Source: JAKFWI01 sp050246435
GTDB taxonomy: Bacteria; Pseudomonadota; Alphaproteobacteria; Caulobacterales; Aquidulcibacteraceae
Assembly: GCA_050246435.1 (NCBI GenBank)
Contig: JBFWWB010000056.1
Span: 1 to 17,167 of the forward strand
DNA: 17,167 bases
Direction: 5' to 3'
Notes under the pieces: generated by a model
What the model was told of the DNA's origin: nothing
Database searches by the model: none
The model's input: only the letters and a program-made list of their open reading frames with translations
Translations under genes and position numbers: made by a program
Part shown: positions 1-8,908 of the stretch, in pieces
Numbering within the stretch: the first letter of the stretch is position 1
Layout: each line of letters starts with the position of its first letter

Positions 1-2
1 GC

Positions 3-1622
3 GTGGGCGTGCGCGCGCTCTACACCGCGGCGGATGCGCCGGGGGGAACCAGCGTCGGGCGTGCGCGCGCCGGCGCGTGGGACATCCGTGCAGTTGTCGC
101 AGCGGAAGCGGCAGGCCAGGCGCTGGAAGAGTTGGAAGGCGGCGCCACGTCGATCGAACTGCAGGCGTACGCGGACTTCACTGATTTCGCCGGCGCGCTC
201 AGTGGCGTGCTGCTCGATCTGGCGCCGTTGGCGCTCGATGCGGGCGCGGCGTTGGGCCCGGCGCAGGCGCTGGCGGATTTCGCGCGCCGGCGCGGGCTTC
301 GCGCGGCGCCCTTCGCGTTCAATCTCGATCCGTTCGCGGCGCTCGCGCGCGATGGCGCGGCGCCCGCGCCGGCAAACGTACTCTCGCTCGCAGCGAAGCT
401 GCACGCGGAGTTTCCGAACGCGCTCGTCCTGCGCGCGGATGCGCGCGCCGTGCACGAATCGGGCGGTTCGGAAGCGCAAGAACTGGCGTGGATGCTGGCG
501 GCGGGCGCCGGCTTGCTGCGCGCGGGCGAAGCGGCGGGACTGGCGCCTGAGACGGTTTCCGCAACGACGCTGTTCACCTTGGCCGTGGGGGACGATGCGA
601 CCTTGGAGATCGCCAAGCTGCGCGCGGCGCGCAAGCTGTGGGCGCATGCGCTGGCCGCGTGCGGCGCGTCCGCACCGATGACGCTGCACGCTGTCACCGG
701 CGCACGGATGATGACGCGGCGCGACGCGTGGACCAATATGCTGCGCACGACGGCGGCGGGCTTCGCGGCCGGCGTCGGCGGGGCGGATGTCGTTTCCATT
801 CTGCCGATGACGCATGCGCTCGGCGCGCCAACGCCGTTCGCGCGGCGCATTGCGCGCAACACGCAAATCCTATTGCTGGAGGAATCCCATCTCGCCCGCG
901 TGGCCGACCCCGCCGCTGGCAGCTGGGCGTTCGAAAGCCTGACGGAGGAATTGGCGCAAGCGGCGTGGGCGCTGTTTCAGGAGATCGAGAAGCGCGGCGG
1001 GATCGCTACGGCGTTCGCCTGGTTTTCCGGCGAGATCGCGCGCGTGCGCGATGCGCGGATGCGCAATGTGCGCTGGCGCAAGGATGCGATCACCGGCGTT
1101 TCCGAGTTTCCGCTGATCGCCGCGCGCGAGGTGGAGGCGCTGCCCCGCCCCGCGCCGGGCCCGCGCGCCGGCTTGCCGGAAATCCGCCTCGCTCAACCAT
1201 TCGAGAATTTGCGCGACGCCGCCCAGCGTGCGGGAACGCCGGCGATCTTCCTCGCCACGCTGGGCCCGCTGGCGCAGTTCAGCGCGCGCGCGATGTTTGC
1301 GAAAAATCTGTTCGAGGCCGGCGGTCTGGGCGCGTTGGGCGCCGAGCATGAGCATGAGAGCGAAGCGGCGCTGATCGCCGCCTACCGCAAGAGCGGCGCG
1401 AAAATCGCCTGCCTGTGCGGTGCGGATGTGGTCTACGCCGAGCGCGCGGAAGGCGCCGCGCGCGCGCTGAAGGCGGCGGGATGCGCGTTCGTGTTCCTGG
1501 CCGGCCGGCCGGGCGACGCGGAAGCACGCTTACGCATGGCGGGCGTCGATGCGTTCGCCTTCGCCGGCGGCGATGCGATCGAGACGCTGCAGGCTGCGCA
1601 TGCGGCGCTGGGGATTGCGTGA
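3..1622 (+). CDS. mutA: Methylmalonyl-CoA mutase small (beta) subunit, 5' end outside window
   Basis: This is the non-catalytic partner of MutB in adenosylcobalamin-dependent methylmalonyl-CoA mutase, which converts (R)-methylmalonyl-CoA to succinyl-CoA in the cytosol. About 539 codons are visible and the reading frame is open at the left edge. Small subunits usually have about 620-640 residues, so roughly the first 90 are missing and the GTG at base 3 is probably not the start. Family features include the ELEGGATSIEL segment near visible residue 43 and RRIARNTQILLLEE followed by DPAAGSW near 278-305, which mirror the same segments in MutB. The C-terminal third aligns with the B12 domain of MutB, but the cobalamin motif is degenerate: around 1243-1284 it reads TLGPLAQFSA where MutB has QDGHDRG. 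That is expected for a small subunit. The stop (1620-1622) overlaps the next ATG by one base. Confidence 0.93.
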   Translation: MGVRALYTAADAPGGTSVGRARAGAWDIRAVVAAEAAGQALEELEGGATSIELQAYADFTDFAGALSGVLLDLAPLALDAGAALGPAQALADFARRRGLRAAPFAFNLDPFAALARDGAAPAPANVLSLAAKLHAEFPNALVLRADARAVHESGGSEAQELAWMLAAGAGLLRAGEAAGLAPETVSATTLFTLAVGDDATLEIAKLRAARKLWAHALAACGASAPMTLHAVTGARMMTRRDAWTNMLRTTAAGFAAGVGGADVVSILPMTHALGAPTPFARRIARNTQILLLEESHLARVADPAAGSWAFESLTEELAQAAWALFQEIEKRGGIATAFAWFSGEIARVRDARMRNVRWRKDAITGVSEFPLIAAREVEALPRPAPGPRAGLPEIRLAQPFENLRDAAQRAGTPAIFLATLGPLAQFSARAMFAKNLFEAGGLGALGAEHEHESEAALIAAYRKSGAKIACLCGADVVYAERAEGAARALKAAGCAFVFLAGRPGDAEARLRMAGVDAFAFAGGDAIETLQAAHAALGIA

Positions 1623-2340
1623 TGCGCCTCTGGCTCGCGCTCGGCGCGCTGTGCGCGACGCTGGCGATCGCGGCGGCGATCGGCCTCGGCGCATGGAATC
1701 CATGGGCGGTGAAATACGTCCACGGCGCGGACGTTTCGCGCCATCAGGGCGCGATCGATTGGCGCGCGCTCGCAAAGACGGACGTGCGCTTCGTGTACAT
1801 CAAAGCCTCCGAAGGCGGCGATCACCGCGATCCGGCGTTCGCCGCCAATTGGCGCGGCGCGGGCGAAGCGGGCCTTTATCGCGGCGCCTATCACTTCTTC
1901 ACCTTGTGCCGCGCGGCCGAGGCGCAAGCCGCAAACTTCCTCGCCGCGGCGCCGCGTGAAGCCGGCGCGCTGCCGCCAGCGGTGGACGTCGAACAGAAAC
2001 ACGCCTGCCGCCAGGGCCCGACGATCGCTGATCCCGCCGGCGAGGTACGCCGCTTTCTCGACATCGTGGAACAGCGCACGGGCGCCCGCCCGATCGTCTA
2101 CACCACGCGTGAATTCCACGATGCGCATCTGGACGGCGCGCTGGCCGGCGAGCGCTTCTGGCTGCGCGCGCTGTTCGCCGAGCCCGACTTCCGCCAGAAG
2201 GATTGGGTGATCTGGCAATTCCACCACAATGCGCGGCGCGCCGGCGTGCAGGGCCCGCTCGATCTCAACGCGTTTCGCGGCGACGAAAAAGCGCTCGCCG
2301 CGTTCGCAGGGCGCCCGCGCGCCGCCGTTGGAGCCGGATC

Positions 2341-2344
<4 letters not shown>
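1622..2344 (+). CDS. GH25 family lysozyme-like muramidase, membrane-anchored or secreted
   Basis: This 240-residue protein is a glycoside hydrolase family 25 (Chalaropsis-type) muramidase, expected to cleave the MurNAc-GlcNAc bond of peptidoglycan outside the cytoplasmic membrane. Residues 3-24 are a hydrophobic signal or membrane anchor with no lipobox. The GH25 landmarks are all intact: GADVSRHQG (D37), KASEG (61-65), YRGAYHFF (86-93), the catalytic pair PAVDVE (D122, E124), WVIWQF (195-200) and GPLDLNAF (D214). The frame is open upstream, but ATG 1622 is chosen because it begins the signal sequence and follows GGGGA at 1610-1614 with a good spacing. The gene overlaps the mutA stop by one base and the mutB start by four (ATGA), so the three genes should be translated as one coupled unit. 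The family call is firm. The physiological role beside mutase subunits is unknown. Confidence 0.88.
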
Positions 2345-4527
<2,183 letters not shown>

Positions 4528-4532
4528 ACGCG

Positions 4533-5123
4533 ATGCGCGTCCTGTTTTCATTTCCCGTTCTTTCGCTTGCGCTCTGCGCGCTCGCCGCGTGCGGCCCGCA
4601 GGCGCCGCAGCAGGGCGCGGGCCCCGCCTCCTCCGCCCCACCTTCCGCGGTCGCGAGCGCCGCGCCGCCGCCGGCTGCGCCCATCGGCCCGCCGCGCTTC
4701 TTCGATGCGATGTCGAACACCGCGATGTCCTTCACGGACGCGCTGGAGGTCGACGATCTGGGCCAGGCGCGCGCCCGCTTCAGCGGCAAAACCGGGCTCG
4801 TCTATGAGGGCGAGCAGGCCGCCAAGAGCACCGCCGGCGCGATGGTGGGCGGCATGGCGCTGACGGCGCTGCTGCCGACGGCGCCCGCCGGCGCCCCGCT
4901 GGCGATCTACCGCGTGACGAGCGAGCAGATCGGCCCGAAGGCGCCGAACGGCGGCTTTTGCGCGCCCGATAAGACCGGCCTGCTGGCGGTGGTGGAATAC
5001 GCCGCCGCCGATGGCGCGCGCGAGATGCAGGTCGCGGCCTTCAAGGATTCCGCCTGGCCGCCCAAAACGCTCGACGGCCTGTGCGGCACGTTCGGCTACG
5101 CCGAGCGAAAAAGCGCGCCATAA
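4533..5123 (+). CDS. Putative lipoprotein, function unknown
   Basis: This 196-residue protein is not assigned to any family I recognise. The first 20 residues form a lipoprotein signal peptide with lipobox L17-A18-A19-C20, so the mature protein should be lipidated and sit in the periplasm or on the outer membrane. Residues 21-54 are a low-complexity Ala/Pro/Gln/Ser linker. A globular part follows from about PPRFFDAM (53-60), and two cysteines (C143 and C184) could form a disulfide. Residues 100-122 are small and hydrophobic (AGAMVGGMALTALLPTAP) and could be a weak membrane-associated stretch. The gene starts 5 bases after the mutB stop without a strong Shine-Dalgarno, which fits reinitiation from the mutB ribosomes. 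It and the lysozyme give the mutase operon two cell-envelope products. Confidence 0.72.
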   Translation: MRVLFSFPVLSLALCALAACGPQAPQQGAGPASSAPPSAVASAAPPPAAPIGPPRFFDAMSNTAMSFTDALEVDDLGQARARFSGKTGLVYEGEQAAKSTAGAMVGGMALTALLPTAPAGAPLAIYRVTSEQIGPKAPNGGFCAPDKTGLLAVVEYAAADGAREMQVAAFKDSAWPPKTLDGLCGTFGYAERKSAP

Positions 5124-5141
5124 AAGCTAACATAATCAAAG

Positions 5142-5216
5142 TGGTGCGCGCGACAGGGATTGAACCTGTGACCCCTACCATGTCAAGGTAGTGCTCTCCC
5201 GCTGAGCTACGCGCGC
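5142..5216 (-). tRNA. tRNA-Val (GAC)
   Basis: The reverse complement folds into a complete cloverleaf: 7-bp acceptor stem (GCGCGCG/CGCGCGC), D arm GCTC-AGCGGGA-GAGC, anticodon arm CTACC-TTGACAT-GGTAG with anticodon GAC (Val), variable loop GGGTC, T arm ACAGG-TTCAATC-CCTGT, discriminator A, and an encoded CCA (5142-5144). Without CCA the gene is 5145-5216. Its 3' end lies 18 bases beyond the stop of the convergent lipoprotein gene. Confidence 0.97.
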
Positions 5217-5235
5217 GCCGGTGCGAGGGAGCGCG

Positions 5236-5265
5236 TACATAGACCAGCGATCACCGGCGAGGCAA
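5236..5265 (-). promoter_or_regulatory. Candidate promoter of tRNA-Val
   Basis: On the - strand TTGCCT (5265-5260) and TATGTA (5241-5236) are separated by 18 bases and end about 20 bases before the tRNA, a typical position. Each box has only moderate agreement with consensus. Confidence 0.3.
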
Positions 5266-5306
5266 GGCGCACCGCCGCGAATGGCGGCCTCCGCCTCTGG
5301 GCTTCC

Positions 5307-5390
5307 TCAGCGCACGTGTTCGGAGTAGCCGCCCCGGATCCGCCCGGTTTCGTCGCCTTTGAAAGCCTCGTCCTCATCGGCGAACGCCAT
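5307..5390 (-). CDS. Doubtful 27-codon small ORF
   Basis: This ATG-to-TGA ORF encodes a 27-residue, strongly charged peptide that begins MAFADEDEAFKGDETG, with an acidic N-terminal half and a basic end (GYSEHVR). It lies between the 3' end of the Spinster-type MFS gene and the tRNA. Its composition looks more protein-like than the Arg/Ala-rich translations usual in wrong frames here, and it avoids the GCG/CGC-dominated codon pattern. Against it, there is no clear Shine-Dalgarno before the ATG, and the frame upstream closes at a TAG 48 bases earlier. It could be a small gene, the remnant of a longer one, or chance. Confidence 0.25.
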   Translation of the reverse strand: MAFADEDEAFKGDETGRIRGGYSEHVR

Positions 5391-5422
5391 ATCGCCCAGG
5401 GTTGGCGACGTGCCGCCTACGA

Positions 5423-5449
5423 CGGCGCCGGCACGCTAGCATGGCGCCG
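5423..5449. other. Inverted repeat beyond the MFS stop codon
   Basis: CGGCGCC (5423-5429) and GGCGCCG (5443-5449) form a 7-bp GC-only stem around a 13-base loop, starting 14 bases past the stop of the MFS gene on the - strand. There is no T tract, so it is not a canonical intrinsic terminator, but it could stabilise the mRNA end or assist termination. Confidence 0.3.
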
Positions 5450-5463
5450 GCAGCTCGCCGCGC

Positions 5464-6900
5464 TCAGTGCGCGACGCCGGGATTGAGATCCTTCGCGATC
5501 GTGCGCGACGCCAGATAATAGTGGAGCGCCGCCCACAAGATCAGCGGCGTGCCCAGCAGCAGCGCCCACTGCGTGCTTTTCGCCTGCGCCTGCGCGCACG
5601 CGGACTTGATGAAATCCGTCGCGGTTTGCGCCGCCACACCGCCCGGGCACATCGTCACGAAATCGCCGCCGCCGGCGGATGCGAAGAGCTGGCTGGAGAA
5701 CACGTCGATCCCGTAGCCGGCGACCACCGGGCCGATCGACATGCCGATGATGTTCATGAAGAAGTAGATCGTCGCCGCGGCGGTGGCGCGCATCTGCGGG
5801 CTGACCATGTTGTGCACCGCCGCGAAGGCCGGCGCCAGATACGCCGCCTGCAGCAGCGTCTGCACCAGCAGCAATCCAGCCGTCGCCATCCAATTGGTTT
5901 GCAGATACGCCGCCAGCGTGATCGGCGCGCTGACGGCGACTCCGATCGCGGGCACCAACATGTACCAGCGCGGATGCAGCTTGCCGAGGCGTTCGGCGAT
6001 CCAGCCGGTGGCCAGAGTGCCGACGATGGAGCTGACGCCGGACATCAAGCCGATGATCAGCCCGACCTCCGCGAAGTTCAGATGGAACTGGCGTACATAA
6101 TACGGGCCGAGAAAAGCGCCCGAGGCGCTGCCGCTGGTGATCAGGATGCAGAGCGCGAATGCGATGTGGCGGAAGGTGGGCTTGCTGAAGAACACGCGCC
6201 ACGTCGCCCACAAGGAGGGCGGCGGGCCGGTGACGGCGCTCGCTGCGGCCTCGGCAGGCGCTTCCATCCGGCCACGCGCGGGCTCCTTCACCGTCAGCTT
6301 CATGATCAGCGCAAGCACCAGCCCGGGCACGCCGACCGCGATCAGCGCCGCGCGCCAACTGATATATTCCGTGATCACCCCGCCCATGATCGCGCCGATC
6401 ATGCCGCCGAGCGGCACGCCCAGGCTGTAGATGGCGAACGCTGTGGTGCGCTTTTTCGGTTCGAAATAGTCCGTCAGCAGCGAATGGCAGCCCGGCGCGC
6501 AGCCGGCCTCGCCCACGCCGACGCCGCAGCGGAACAGCACCAGCATCACGAAATTGGTGGCGAAGCCGCACAGCGCCGTCATCCCCGACCACAGGATCAG
6601 GCACACCGTCATCAGGTTGACGCGGCTGTATTTTTCCGCAATGCGCGCCAGGGGAAAGCCGAGCACGCTGTAGAAGATCGAGAAAGCGAAGCCGGTCAGC
6701 AGGCCGAGCTGCCAATCGGCGAGGCGCATCTCCACCTTGATCGCCTGGCCCAGCACGCCCATCACGGCGCGATCGACCCAGCCGGAGGTGTAGGTCGCCA
6801 CCAGGATCGCGAGCACATAATTGGCGTAAAGCGGGTTTGGCCGCCCTGCCTGGCCTACTGCTGCTGCAATCGGCGCTTCCGGCGCGCTCGCCTCGGCCAT
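5464..6900 (-). CDS. MFS transporter, Spinster-like family
   Basis: This 478-residue inner-membrane secondary transporter has about 12 hydrophobic helices, with a cytoplasmic N-terminus starting MAEASAPEAP. The first half carries the features of the bacterial Spinster-like MFS group: GWVDRAVMG in helix 1, FPLARIAEKYSR in the loop after helix 2 (motif A position), and RCGVGVGEAG followed by SLLTDYFEPKKR. These proteins often accompany aromatic-acid, terpenoid or steroid catabolic genes, but the substrate here cannot be deduced. ATG 6900 is chosen over farther in-frame starts because it is preceded by a strong Shine-Dalgarno (GGGGAGGG) at the right distance and because residues further upstream are Arg-rich shadow sequence. 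The gene is divergent from creA, with 167 bases between them. Confidence 0.9.
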   Translation of the reverse strand: MAEASAPEAPIAAAVGQAGRPNPLYANYVLAILVATYTSGWVDRAVMGVLGQAIKVEMRLADWQLGLLTGFAFSIFYSVLGFPLARIAEKYSRVNLMTVCLILWSGMTALCGFATNFVMLVLFRCGVGVGEAGCAPGCHSLLTDYFEPKKRTTAFAIYSLGVPLGGMIGAIMGGVITEYISWRAALIAVGVPGLVLALIMKLTVKEPARGRMEAPAEAAASAVTGPPPSLWATWRVFFSKPTFRHIAFALCILITSGSASGAFLGPYYVRQFHLNFAEVGLIIGLMSGVSSIVGTLATGWIAERLGKLHPRWYMLVPAIGVAVSAPITLAAYLQTNWMATAGLLLVQTLLQAAYLAPAFAAVHNMVSPQMRATAAATIYFFMNIIGMSIGPVVAGYGIDVFSSQLFASAGGGDFVTMCPGGVAAQTATDFIKSACAQAQAKSTQWALLLGTPLILWAALHYYLASRTIAKDLNPGVAH

Positions 6901-7019
6901 GCGGGCCCTCCCCTTTGCTGGCGAAGGTCGCCCGGCGGCGCCGCTCGCTTCTTTCGGCGCGCATTTGCGCGCGTTATCGCGAAAACCACAAGCGCGGGTT
7001 CCAAATCCGCGGCGCCGCC

Positions 7020-7050
7020 AGCCCAGCCATTCGCGCCGGCGGGCTTTTTT
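7020..7050 (+). terminator. Terminator-like hairpin with T6 tract upstream of creA
   Basis: AGCCC-A-GCC (7020-7028) pairs with GGC-GGGCT (7038-7045) around a 9-base loop and is followed directly by six T (7045-7050). This has the shape of an intrinsic terminator on the + strand, but no + strand gene precedes it. It overlaps the likely creA promoter, so it may be a barrier to read-through or a chance structure. Confidence 0.35.
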
Positions 7051-7059
7051 CGCTAGAAC
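7030..7059 (+). promoter_or_regulatory. Candidate creA promoter, Caulobacter-type -10
   Basis: GCTAGAAC at 7052-7059 matches the Caulobacter housekeeping -10 consensus GCTANAWC exactly. TTCGCGC at 7030-7036 is a partial match to the -35 (TTGACGS), with 15 bases between the boxes, slightly longer than the usual 10-14. Transcription would begin near 7066-7068, at or next to the creA ATG. Confidence 0.5.
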
Positions 7060-7067
7060 CCGCCCCC

Positions 7068-7580
7068 ATGCCGCACGCCGTCCCGATACGCAAAAACACT
7101 GTTCGCCACGCCCTGCTGGGGGCGCTCGCCGCGATGCTCGCCGCATGCGGCGGGCCATCGGACCGCGAGGTCGCCAGCTTCTCCAACGATCTCATGGGCA
7201 ACGCGATCGCGATCGAGGCGTTGCCCGATCCGGCGATCCCCGCCGTGGTGTGCCATCTCGCCTATTTCGACCGCAGCTTCCTCGACCGCATCCGTCAGGG
7301 TAATTGGTTCGAGAACCCGTCCAACTCAGCGGTGTCGTGCGTGCGTACGGGGCCGATCAGCCTGGCGGGGGTGCCGCTGGGCGCCGCTGGCGAGGAGATA
7401 TTCAGTCAGCGCCAGAGCCTGCTCTTCAAGCGCATGGCGCTGCGGCGCGTCGTCGATCGGCGCAATCGCGTGATCCTCTATATCGCGCACTCGCGTGAAC
7501 TGGTCGAAGGATCGGCCAAGATCGCCATGTCCAGCGTCGCGCTGAACGAGAGCGAAACGAAAAGCGCGGACGCGAAATAG
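7068..7580 (+). CDS. creA: CreA family lipoprotein
   Basis: This 170-residue CreA-family protein (E. coli CreA is 157) is exported, but its biochemical role is not established. It has a lipoprotein signal with lipobox L24-A25-A26-C27, so the mature form should be anchored in the envelope. Family landmarks are FSNDLMGNAIAIEALPDP (38-55), VVCHLAYFDRSFLDRIRQG, NSAVSCVRTGPI, SQRQSLLFK (113-121) and HSRELVEGSAKIAMS (141-155). Two conserved cysteines (C62 and C91) are likely disulfide-bonded. ATG 7068 has no Shine-Dalgarno and sits about 9 bases after a good -10 box, suggesting a leaderless mRNA. The TAG stop directly abuts the stop codon of the convergent PepSY gene. Confidence 0.9.
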   Translation: MPHAVPIRKNTVRHALLGALAAMLAACGGPSDREVASFSNDLMGNAIAIEALPDPAIPAVVCHLAYFDRSFLDRIRQGNWFENPSNSAVSCVRTGPISLAGVPLGAAGEEIFSQRQSLLFKRMALRRVVDRRNRVILYIAHSRELVEGSAKIAMSSVALNESETKSADAK

Positions 7581-8894
7581 TCACGGCGCAGAAAGGCCGA
7601 GCCAAGCGCGCGCTGGCGCGATGCGGCGCAGCACCAGCCGCTCGGCGGCAAACACCGCAGCCATCGATGCGCCCAGCAGCGGAAACAGCGCCGCCAGAGC
7701 CGCCGCCCCCGCAAGCACGACGAACGAGAAGCGTGGAAGCGCCTGCAATTCCGGCGCACCGAGCACGCCGGGCGGCCGGCGCAGCAGCCACATCCACGCC
7801 GCGCTGACGCTGAGCACGATCAGACCCAGCGCCGCAAACAGGCTGAGCGCGGTGTTGAGCGGGCCAAACAGCTGGCCCTCATGCGCGGCGACGCCCACGC
7901 CGACCGCCTGATCGATCGGATGGCGCTGTGTGAAATCGCGCCGGCTGAGGATCGCGCCGGTTTCGCCGTCGAGCGTGAGGCTGGCGCGCAGCGGACGGTT
8001 CGCCGCGTCCGAGCGCGCGCCCCACACATGGCCGTAATCCGGTGGCGTCAGCAACACGGGGGGCGCCAGACCGAGCGCTGCGACGCGCGGCGCAAGGCGA
8101 TCCAATTCTGCAAGCGAAGGCTTGATCCCCGCCATCATCGCGGCGTGATCGTGATGAGCATGGTCCATGTCGGCGGCGCCATTGCGCCAATCCTGCGGGC
8201 CATCCGCCGTGCGCGTGATCGCTCGCACCTCCTTGAAATAATCGCCCCAGAATTTCGCCCACGGCAGCCCAGTGATCAGCAGAAACAGCGCCAGCGCGGA
8301 AACCCACATCCCGGTCACGGCGTGGAGATCGCGCCAGAACACGCGCCCGCCCGCGTGCAGCCGCGGGTAGAACACGCCTGCGCCGCCGCCACCGCGCGGC
8401 CACCACAGCACAATGCCGGTGGCGATCAGCACGATCGCCCAGCACGCCGCGAGCTCCACGATGGCCGAACCCGCATTGCCCATCATCAATTCGCCGTGCA
8501 GGCGGAAAATCTGGCGAGTGAAGCGTTCTTCCTCCGGTACGATCTTCACCACCTGCAGCGTTGCGGGGTGCACATAGACGCGGATCGTTTCGCCGCCGCG
8601 ATTGACAAGCACCCGCGCCGCGGCGTCCTCGGCGGGAAGCTGATAGGCGCTGAGGCGCGCGCCCGGAACCGCGGCGAGCGCGGCCGCCGCCTCCTGAGAG
8701 GGCGCGGCCCGCCGTACAACGGGAACATGATCGTAGGGCGCATCGATCGCATTCTCGATCTGCGCGCGGAACAGATAGATCGAACCGGTGGCGGCGAGCC
8801 ACAGCACGAACGGGATGCACAATATCCCGGCGTAGAAATGCCAGCGCCAGAAGGCGCGGCGATCGGGCCAGGACTTTTTCACGGCGGCGCCCAT
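7581..8894 (-). CDS. PepSY-associated transmembrane protein
   Basis: This 437-residue inner-membrane protein belongs to the PepSY-TM family, which is typically coupled to TonB-dependent metal or siderophore uptake; some members reduce ferric chelates. Hydrophobic helices lie near 18-42, 143-165, 190-211, 345-370 and 388-415, with periplasmic PepSY-like regions between them (about 45-130 and 255-340). Family motifs include WRWHFYAG (17-23), RLHGELMMGN (131-140), FWRDLHAVTGMW (186-197) and AAHEG (336-340), whose histidines recur in the family. Residues 242-254 add an unusual His/Asp/Met cluster (DMDHAHHDHAAMM) in the first third of the large loop. ATG 8894 is preferred over a GTG at 8921, which would overlap the receptor gene, because GGGGAAGAA precedes it. 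It starts 14 bases after the TonB receptor stop and is the last gene of the run. Confidence 0.87.
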   Translation of the reverse strand: MGAAVKKSWPDRRAFWRWHFYAGILCIPFVLWLAATGSIYLFRAQIENAIDAPYDHVPVVRRAAPSQEAAAALAAVPGARLSAYQLPAEDAAARVLVNRGGETIRVYVHPATLQVVKIVPEEERFTRQIFRLHGELMMGNAGSAIVELAACWAIVLIATGIVLWWPRGGGGAGVFYPRLHAGGRVFWRDLHAVTGMWVSALALFLLITGLPWAKFWGDYFKEVRAITRTADGPQDWRNGAADMDHAHHDHAAMMAGIKPSLAELDRLAPRVAALGLAPPVLLTPPDYGHVWGARSDAANRPLRASLTLDGETGAILSRRDFTQRHPIDQAVGVGVAAHEGQLFGPLNTALSLFAALGLIVLSVSAAWMWLLRRPPGVLGAPELQALPRFSFVVLAGAAALAALFPLLGASMAAVFAAERLVLRRIAPARAWLGLSAP

Positions 8895-8908
8895 CGCTTC
8901 TTCCCCGC

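Noticed and set aside
1415..1621. Longer N-terminus for the GH25 lysozyme
   Set aside because: It would overlap mutA by about 200 bases and add an Arg/Gly-rich stretch before the signal sequence. ATG 1622 with GGGGA upstream is much better.
5467..7056. Long open frame (529 codons) on the + strand opposite the Spinster-type MFS gene
   Set aside because: It is a shadow frame. The - strand frame has a strong Shine-Dalgarno and a full set of membrane helices.
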